Source of the DNA: Chloroflexota bacterium
GTDB taxonomy: Bacteria; Chloroflexota; Limnocylindria; P2-11E
Direction of reading: 5' to 3'
DNA: 5,927 bases
Assembly: GCA_025350745.1 (NCBI GenBank)
Contig: JANXXG010000296.1
Location: 1-5,927, forward strand
Part shown: positions 5,580 through 5,927 of the stretch, one piece after another
Numbering within the stretch: position 1 is the first letter of the stretch
Layout: the number at the start of each line of letters is the position of its first letter
The notes under the pieces: model-generated
Database searches by the model: none
What the model was told of the DNA's origin: nothing
The model's input: only the letters and a program-made list of their open reading frames with translations
Program-made: the position numbers and the translations under genes

Positions 5580-5927
5580 CCGTCGCTGCACACGCGCGCG
5601 TCCGCGGGATCGTCGGCGAGTCGATCATCCGACCCGACGGTCCCCCGAAGGTGAAGGGCGAATTCGAATACGCGAGCGACCTCTGGCAGGACGGGATGCT
5701 CCACGGTGCGACGTTGCGAAGCCCGCACGCGCACGCGCGCATCGTGTCCATCGATACCTCGACGGCGCGCGCGGTCCCCGGTGTCCGTGCGGTCCTGACC
5801 CACGCGGATCTGCCGACGGCGGAGCTCTTTGGCCTGATGAAGAGCGACCAGTACCCGCTTGCCGGAACGAAGGTCCGCTTCATTGGCGATCCCGTCGCGC
5901 TCGTCGCGGCCGATGACGAGCGAACTG
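5576..5927 (+). CDS. xdhA: Xanthine dehydrogenase-type molybdopterin subunit, 3'-truncated by window edge
   Basis: First 117 codons of the large catalytic subunit that binds the molybdenum cofactor and hydroxylates purines such as hypoxanthine and xanthine. The complete protein is normally about 750-800 aa. Visible is the N-terminal CO-dehydrogenase-like fold shared by this family: the opening VGESIIRPDGPPKVKGEFEY, then LHGATLRSPHAHARIVSID, PGVRAVLTHADLP, and VRFIGDPVALVAADD at the cut. These match the standard order of XdhA/CoxL proteins. The start ATG at 5576 overlaps the GNAT stop (ATGA). The active-site motifs, including the catalytic glutamate and the residues that distinguish xanthine dehydrogenase from CO dehydrogenase, lie beyond the window, so substrate rests on gene context. 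Confidence 0.92.
   Translation, partial: MTVAAHARVRGIVGESIIRPDGPPKVKGEFEYASDLWQDGMLHGATLRSPHAHARIVSIDTSTARAVPGVRAVLTHADLPTAELFGLMKSDQYPLAGTKVRFIGDPVALVAADDERT

Overview
The window is very G+C-rich (estimated by eye, not computed). It carries a compact purine-catabolism region with short or overlapping gene junctions, GTG and probable CTG starts, and GC-ending codons. This fits a high-GC soil or freshwater bacterium such as a Chloroflexota/Dormibacterota-type or actinobacterial lineage. The exact phylum cannot be fixed from this sequence. No RNA genes, mobile elements, CRISPR arrays or long non-coding stretches were seen.

Region 1 (about 1-3005, plus strand) is an operon-like run of three genes. 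The first is an allantoinase (allB) missing only about ten N-terminal residues. It overlaps by ATGA a second amidohydrolase, an ATZ/TRZ-type purine or nucleoside deaminase. A small DUF2007-like protein with one C-terminal membrane helix follows. Its frame seems to start at a CTG that overlaps the preceding stop codon, so standard gene callers would probably miss or shorten it.

Region 2 (3006-about 3824, minus strand) is a rhodanese-Nudix fusion. It ends tail to tail with the DUF2007-like gene with no base between the two stop codons. It starts back to back with the next operon.

Region 3 (3851-5927, plus strand) is a xanthine dehydrogenase-type molybdenum hydroxylase operon in the order FAD subunit (xdhB), 2Fe-2S subunit (xdhC), a GNAT acetyltransferase, then the molybdopterin subunit (xdhA, cut by the window end). 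All junctions overlap by 1 or 4 bases, so the acetyltransferase is embedded as a translationally coupled member. The xdhB start has a -10-like TATAGT nine bases before its GTG, suggesting a leaderless transcript. A perfect 7+7 inverted repeat covers the start codon and is a candidate operator shared with the divergent Nudix gene.

Together the genes suggest deamination of a purine, oxidation of hypoxanthine/xanthine to urate by the Xdh complex, and ring opening of allantoin to allantoate by AllB. The urate-to-allantoin steps and any regulator are not in the window. The most interesting points are the GNAT inside the xdh operon, the dyad/leaderless promoter, the rhodanese-Nudix fusion, and the two probable CTG starts. 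I did not find a clearly new multi-gene system beyond these.
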